A DNA stretch of 64,000 nucleotides from assembly GCF_029835735.1 (NCBI RefSeq), contig NZ_JAOEAL010000001.1, forward strand, positions 1,798,001-1,862,000, read 5' to 3'. This document shows positions 60,807-64,000 of the stretch, piece by piece (within the stretch, counting starts at the first letter, position 1; each line of letters starts with the position of its first letter). The DNA is from Shewanella sp. GD04112 (lineage in GTDB: Bacteria > Pseudomonadota > Gammaproteobacteria > Enterobacterales > Shewanellaceae). The position numbers and the translations under genes were made by a program. The notes beneath the pieces were generated by a model. That model ran no database searches and was not told the DNA's origin. It was given only the letters and a program-made list of their open reading frames with translations.

Positions 60807-61924
60807 AACAGGTCGTTATTTCTGGCAGCGGTTTATTTACGCCGCCACACAGTATTTCAAATGAAGCTTTGGTGGAGAGCTTCAACGCCTATGTCGATAT
60901 GTTTAACCTTGAAAATGCAGGATTAATTGAGCAGGGTCATGTCGAGCCGCTGTCTTATTCCTCCAGTGAGTTTATCGAGAAGGCCTCGGGCATCAAACAC
61001 AGATATGTGATGGTTAAAGACGGTATTCTCGATCCTGAAATCATGATGCCGCTTATTCCTGAGCGCAGCAGTGACGAGTTATCTATGCAGGCCGAAATTG
61101 GGGTTGAGGCGGCAGTGATGGCGCTTAAGCAAGCGGATGTGAAGGCCGAGCAAATCGATTTAGTGATCGTTGCCTGTGCTTATACGCAGAGGGCTTATCC
61201 TGCGATGGCGATTGAAATACAGCGGGCACTGGGGACCCGTGGCTATGGCTACGATATGCAGGTTGCCTGTTCTTCGGCCACCTTTGCCATTGTGGCTGCC
61301 GCCAATGCGATTGCAACGGGCTCGGCGTCACGGGTGTTAGTGATTAACCCCGAAATTTGTTCGGCGCAGGTGAACTACCGTGACCGTGACAGTCATTTTA
61401 TCTTCGGGGATGTGGCGACCGCTATGGTGCTTGAAGAGCAAAGCCTAGTGGCCGCCAATAAGGGCTTTAACATTGTTTCAAGTCGTTGCTTTACTGACTA
61501 CTCAAACAATATTCGCAGTAATTTCGGGTTTTTAAATCGCTGCGATCCAAGCTCGGCGCATCAGGCGGATAAGTTATTCCATCAGCAAGGCCGCAAAGTC
61601 TTTAAAGAACTGTTGCCGATGATCTACCAACATTTAGACGAGCATTTGGCCGAGCAATCCCTTACGCCACAGTCCTTTAAACGTTTGTGGTTGCACCAAG
61701 CCAACATCAACATGAACCAATTTGTGGTGAAAAAGCTGCTAGGGGATGAGGTAACGCCTGAGCAAGCGCCCGTAGTGCTCGACGAGTATGCCAATACCGC
61801 CTCCGCAGGCTCAGTGATTGCCTTCCATAAATATTCCGCTGACTTTAAGGCGGGCGATTTAGGGCTATTAAGCTCCTTTGGCGCGGGTTACTCCATCGGT
61901 AGCGTGATCCTGCAAAAACGCTAA
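60803..61924 (+). CDS. beta-ketoacyl-ACP synthase III-like enzyme
   Basis: A 373-residue thiolase-fold enzyme of the FabH/KAS III class. The catalytic triad is visible: Cys156 in MQVACSSATFA, His in WLHQANINMN near residue 298 and Asn in EYANTASAGS near residue 333. FabH starts fatty-acid synthesis by condensing acetyl-CoA with malonyl-ACP; this version is about 55 residues longer than E. coli FabH (317) and not in the fab cluster, so it may have another acyl acceptor or a special lipid role. It overlaps the upstream RDD gene by 4 bases and is followed by a perfect terminator. Confidence 0.88.
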   Translation: MKQVVISGSGLFTPPHSISNEALVESFNAYVDMFNLENAGLIEQGHVEPLSYSSSEFIEKASGIKHRYVMVKDGILDPEIMMPLIPERSSDELSMQAEIGVEAAVMALKQADVKAEQIDLVIVACAYTQRAYPAMAIEIQRALGTRGYGYDMQVACSSATFAIVAAANAIATGSASRVLVINPEICSAQVNYRDRDSHFIFGDVATAMVLEEQSLVAANKGFNIVSSRCFTDYSNNIRSNFGFLNRCDPSSAHQADKLFHQQGRKVFKELLPMIYQHLDEHLAEQSLTPQSFKRLWLHQANINMNQFVVKKLLGDEVTPEQAPVVLDEYANTASAGSVIAFHKYSADFKAGDLGLLSSFGAGYSIGSVILQKR

Positions 61925-61930
61925 ATTGAC

Positions 61931-61966
61931 TAAAGCCCCATTATCACTAATGGGGCTTTAGCTTTT
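61931..61966 (+). terminator. intrinsic terminator after the KAS III-like gene
   Basis: TAAAGCCCCATTA-tcac-TAATGGGGCTTTA, perfect 13-bp arms followed by T-rich sequence, 6 bases past the stop. Confidence 0.92.
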
Positions 61967-62095
61967 ATATCAGCACATTGATAAAACGGCTTGATGCGGT
62001 ACCTTAGCCGAAAATGCCTTTACTCAGACAAGGCAGTTAGCGGCCTAAAAACGCTTTTTCTATAAACCTCCGTTGCAATACGAGAACCTGTCACC

Positions 62096-62545
62096 ATGAC
62101 GCTTCTTCATCCTGATTCGGATCTTCCGTTTCATCCCAATCCTAGCTGGTTTCTTGGCGCTTTTAATTGTTATGACCGCGAGGAAACACTCGGGGAAACA
62201 CTCAATCGCTACGATCCTTTAGATCCCGCACAGCTGCAAGCGTTGTTCGATGCTTATGTGTTTGATGAGTTTGGTGAACAGTTGGGATTTACCTCTGCCC
62301 ACAGGGTCGCGATGGCGACGAATTTAATCGCTGCGCTGAGCGAGACAAACCATGATTTCGCCATTTATTTAGCGATTGATGAAAGCGAGGAGGAATGGTG
62401 CTTCCCTTCTGAGTGGGTATTCCCTAAGCCACGCTATCCCTTCGAGCAGGCGTATCTTGCGCTGGTGCGACATTGGGGAGTGGAGCTCACCGCAATGGGG
62501 ATTGTGCTTCCCAGCCCAAGCTTATTGGGTATCCATGAGTCTTAG
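62096..62545 (+). CDS. hypothetical protein (149 aa)
   Basis: A 149-residue acidic soluble protein with no signal peptide or membrane segment. Seen are PNPSWFLGAFNCYDREETLG near the start and EEEWCFPSEWVFPKPRYPFE near residue 100. No family is recognised. Normal codon use and a downstream terminator support it as a gene; no strong ribosome site is seen before the ATG. Confidence 0.7.
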   Translation: MTLLHPDSDLPFHPNPSWFLGAFNCYDREETLGETLNRYDPLDPAQLQALFDAYVFDEFGEQLGFTSAHRVAMATNLIAALSETNHDFAIYLAIDESEEEWCFPSEWVFPKPRYPFEQAYLALVRHWGVELTAMGIVLPSPSLLGIHES

Positions 62546-62559
62546 TTAGCATTCAGATT

Positions 62560-62587
62560 TAAGCCCACAAGCCTTGCTGTGGGCTTT
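62560..62587. terminator. bidirectional intrinsic terminator
   Basis: AAGCCCACA-agccttgc-TGTGGGCTT between two convergent genes. Confidence 0.8.
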
Positions 62588-62604
62588 ATGCTCAATCTTT
62601 CAGC

Positions 62605-64000
62605 CTAGAGTAACCAGGCGTAACTTAGCTTCATAAAATAGGTTTTCTCATCCCGAGTGAGACGAGTGAGCTCATCATCCGAGGTTAAACTGTCAGAATA
62701 GCCCAAATAGAACACGCTCTGGGGATTGAGTTTGTAGCCGTAGAGGATTTCATTCCCTAAGTGTGCCTCTTCGCTATCGGGTGTCGAATAAAAATACTGT
62801 GCAAGATTACGCTCGATTTGGGTGTAAATGCTCGATAGGCGAATAAAGCTGTGCAGACTCAATTGCCAGTGCAGGCGCACATCCGAGAGGTTTGCGCTAA
62901 AGAGTTTATCCTGCTCGACTTCCATATGTTGATATTGATGGGAAACATCCACCGACAGGCCGTTGGCAATTTTCCATTTGAATATCGGATTGATTAAGGT
63001 TTTTGTGCCTAATCGATCGTTAAGGAAGTCAATCTCATCGCCGTAATGGATCTCCAGCTCAAGACTCAGGGCTGAGGTGGGCGTAATCGCGCCGTAAAGC
63101 CAGCCTTGGGTTTCTTGGTATTGATTGCTATTACCTAATACTGCTAGTTGCGCGCTGTCATGGCGTGGGCCGACGCGTTCTCGAGTTTCTATCCCAAAGG
63201 ATAACTCACTCTGCAGCGCGCCATACATTTCCCAAAAGATTTCAAACTCTTGCTCTAGCTGCTCCCCAGCTTGATTGTGGGTGATATCCCAGTCGCCGCC
63301 GAATTTAATCTTGTTAAATACGGTTTCGGGATACCAAATTAAGCCACCACCGGCCATAAAGGTGCGGTAATCAATTTTCTCCACAAAGCCTAAATCGGCG
63401 CGAAAATCGGGAGACACGTCGTGGTACTCGCCGTAGGCAAACCAATCGCGGGCGTTGTGTTCATAGGTCAGTTGATACAGGGCGCCACTGAAATCCCGAT
63501 CCGATTGGCTACGTAACACTTGCTCATTCACTTGGCATTGGCCGAGCTCACAGCTTAACGGCGTTTGGCCGCAGAGTAGCCCTTCTGTCAGTTCTCCCTC
63601 AACATTGCCGCAAAACTGTTGATACAGGGCAGTAGGGTAGCGTGTCTGGGAATAGGCAACTTGAGCGGTAAAAATATCCTGAGCTGTCGGTTGGTATTTT
63701 GCATCTAAGCTCATGACATAATTGTGATAATCATTTTGCTCGGCAAATGCTGTCAGTTGGTTGTCGGCACTGCTCTTGGCCGTGATTAGCCCACCAAAGG
63801 AGAAGGTTTTATCCATGTCGAAGCGGTAACGCGCCGCCAGATTGAGGCTTTCCTCTGCTAAGGAAGTGACCTCAGAACTTAAATTCCCCGGCATCAAAAA
63901 GGTGGTTTGGCTGTCATTAGCGGCCAGCAATGCCCAAGTGTGTTGCTCGGTTTGGCTGGTGAGTTTTAGCCCATAGTCCGGCGACACAATATTGCGGGTA
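62605..64000 (-). CDS. DUF5916-like outer-membrane protein, 5' end cut by window edge
   Basis: About 465 C-terminal residues are visible, open through position 64000 with no start. The sequence begins RNIVSPDYGLKLTSQTEQHTW and is rich in alternating amphipathic strands (FSFGGLITAKSS, YVMSLDAKYQ, WFAYGEYHDVS, MAGGGLIWYPE), ending in a beta-barrel strand KLSYAWLL. This matches the DUF5916 family, usually an N-terminal carbohydrate-binding-like domain plus an outer-membrane barrel. Substrate and function are unknown. Confidence 0.72.
   Translation of the reverse strand, partial: TRNIVSPDYGLKLTSQTEQHTWALLAANDSQTTFLMPGNLSSEVTSLAEESLNLAARYRFDMDKTFSFGGLITAKSSADNQLTAFAEQNDYHNYVMSLDAKYQPTAQDIFTAQVAYSQTRYPTALYQQFCGNVEGELTEGLLCGQTPLSCELGQCQVNEQVLRSQSDRDFSGALYQLTYEHNARDWFAYGEYHDVSPDFRADLGFVEKIDYRTFMAGGGLIWYPETVFNKIKFGGDWDITHNQAGEQLEQEFEIFWEMYGALQSELSFGIETRERVGPRHDSAQLAVLGNSNQYQETQGWLYGAITPTSALSLELEIHYGDEIDFLNDRLGTKTLINPIFKWKIANGLSVDVSHQYQHMEVEQDKLFSANLSDVRLHWQLSLHSFIRLSSIYTQIERNLAQYFYSTPDSEEAHLGNEILYGYKLNPQSVFYLGYSDSLTSDDELTRLTRDEKTYFMKLSYAWLL

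Overview
The window reads as a contiguous piece of a gammaproteobacterial chromosome, almost certainly Shewanella. This rests on gene content and order: a trp operon with a fused trpCF, the rnm-yciO-rluB-yciK-sohB block, the pflB-pflA/yfbV/ackA-pta fermentation block with focA, a VolA-type lipase, FolX and YfcC. The species assignment is inference from memory. No rRNA, tRNA or CRISPR array was seen.

Layout. 1-6.8 kb: trpEGD(CF)BA on the minus strand, preceded by a trpL leader peptide with three consecutive Trp codons and an attenuator hairpin. 7.1-11.1 kb: rnm, yciO, scpA, scpB and rluB on the plus strand. 11.2-12.1 kb: a sialidase-like gene whose 3' end is frameshifted. 12.18-13.48 kb: a complete IS3-family element with TAT target duplications and an A-AAA-AAG frameshift site. 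13.5-18.1 kb: yciK, a VolA/Pla-1-type surface lipase and sohB. 18.3-24.3 kb: an AraC-type regulator, a periplasmic ClpP-like protein and two adjacent exported diheme proteins of one family, one of them fused to a parallel beta-helix domain. 24.8-28.1 kb: mprF plus an AcvB/VirJ-type hydrolase. 28.2-34.3 kb: a conserved unknown, tesA divergent from the ybbAP-like ABC system, and a short LepB-type signal peptidase. 34.4-39.6 kb: gltS, a TIGR01777-type epimerase, folX, an AI-2E-type permease and a SAM methyltransferase. 39.7-41.4 kb: small genes, including an unlisted 30-residue ORF with its own promoter-like and terminator-like signals, and a cluster of DnaA-box-like sites. 41.4-50.6 kb: pta, ackA, yfbV, pflA, pflB and focA. 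50.8-58.1 kb: a YfcC-type carrier, a TonB-dependent receptor, a TehA/SLAC1-type channel and an O-methyltransferase-like enzyme. 58.3-64 kb: cysK, a split-RDD membrane protein coupled to a KAS III-type enzyme, a small unknown and the C-terminal part of a DUF5916-like outer-membrane protein.

How the genes work together. The trp operon makes tryptophan from chorismate and appears to be controlled by attenuation, possibly with TrpR. PflB/PflA, Pta/AckA and FocA form the anaerobic route from pyruvate to formate, acetate and ATP. Two perfect PdhR-like operators lie between the divergent pflB and focA genes, which suggests pyruvate-responsive control. MprF and the AcvB/VirJ-like protein probably add and remove aminoacyl groups on membrane phosphatidylglycerol. 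The best candidates for undescribed biology are the tandem diheme/beta-helix exported pair, the KAS III-RDD coupled pair, the 30-residue ORF, the DnaA-box cluster and a perfect 42-bp palindrome.
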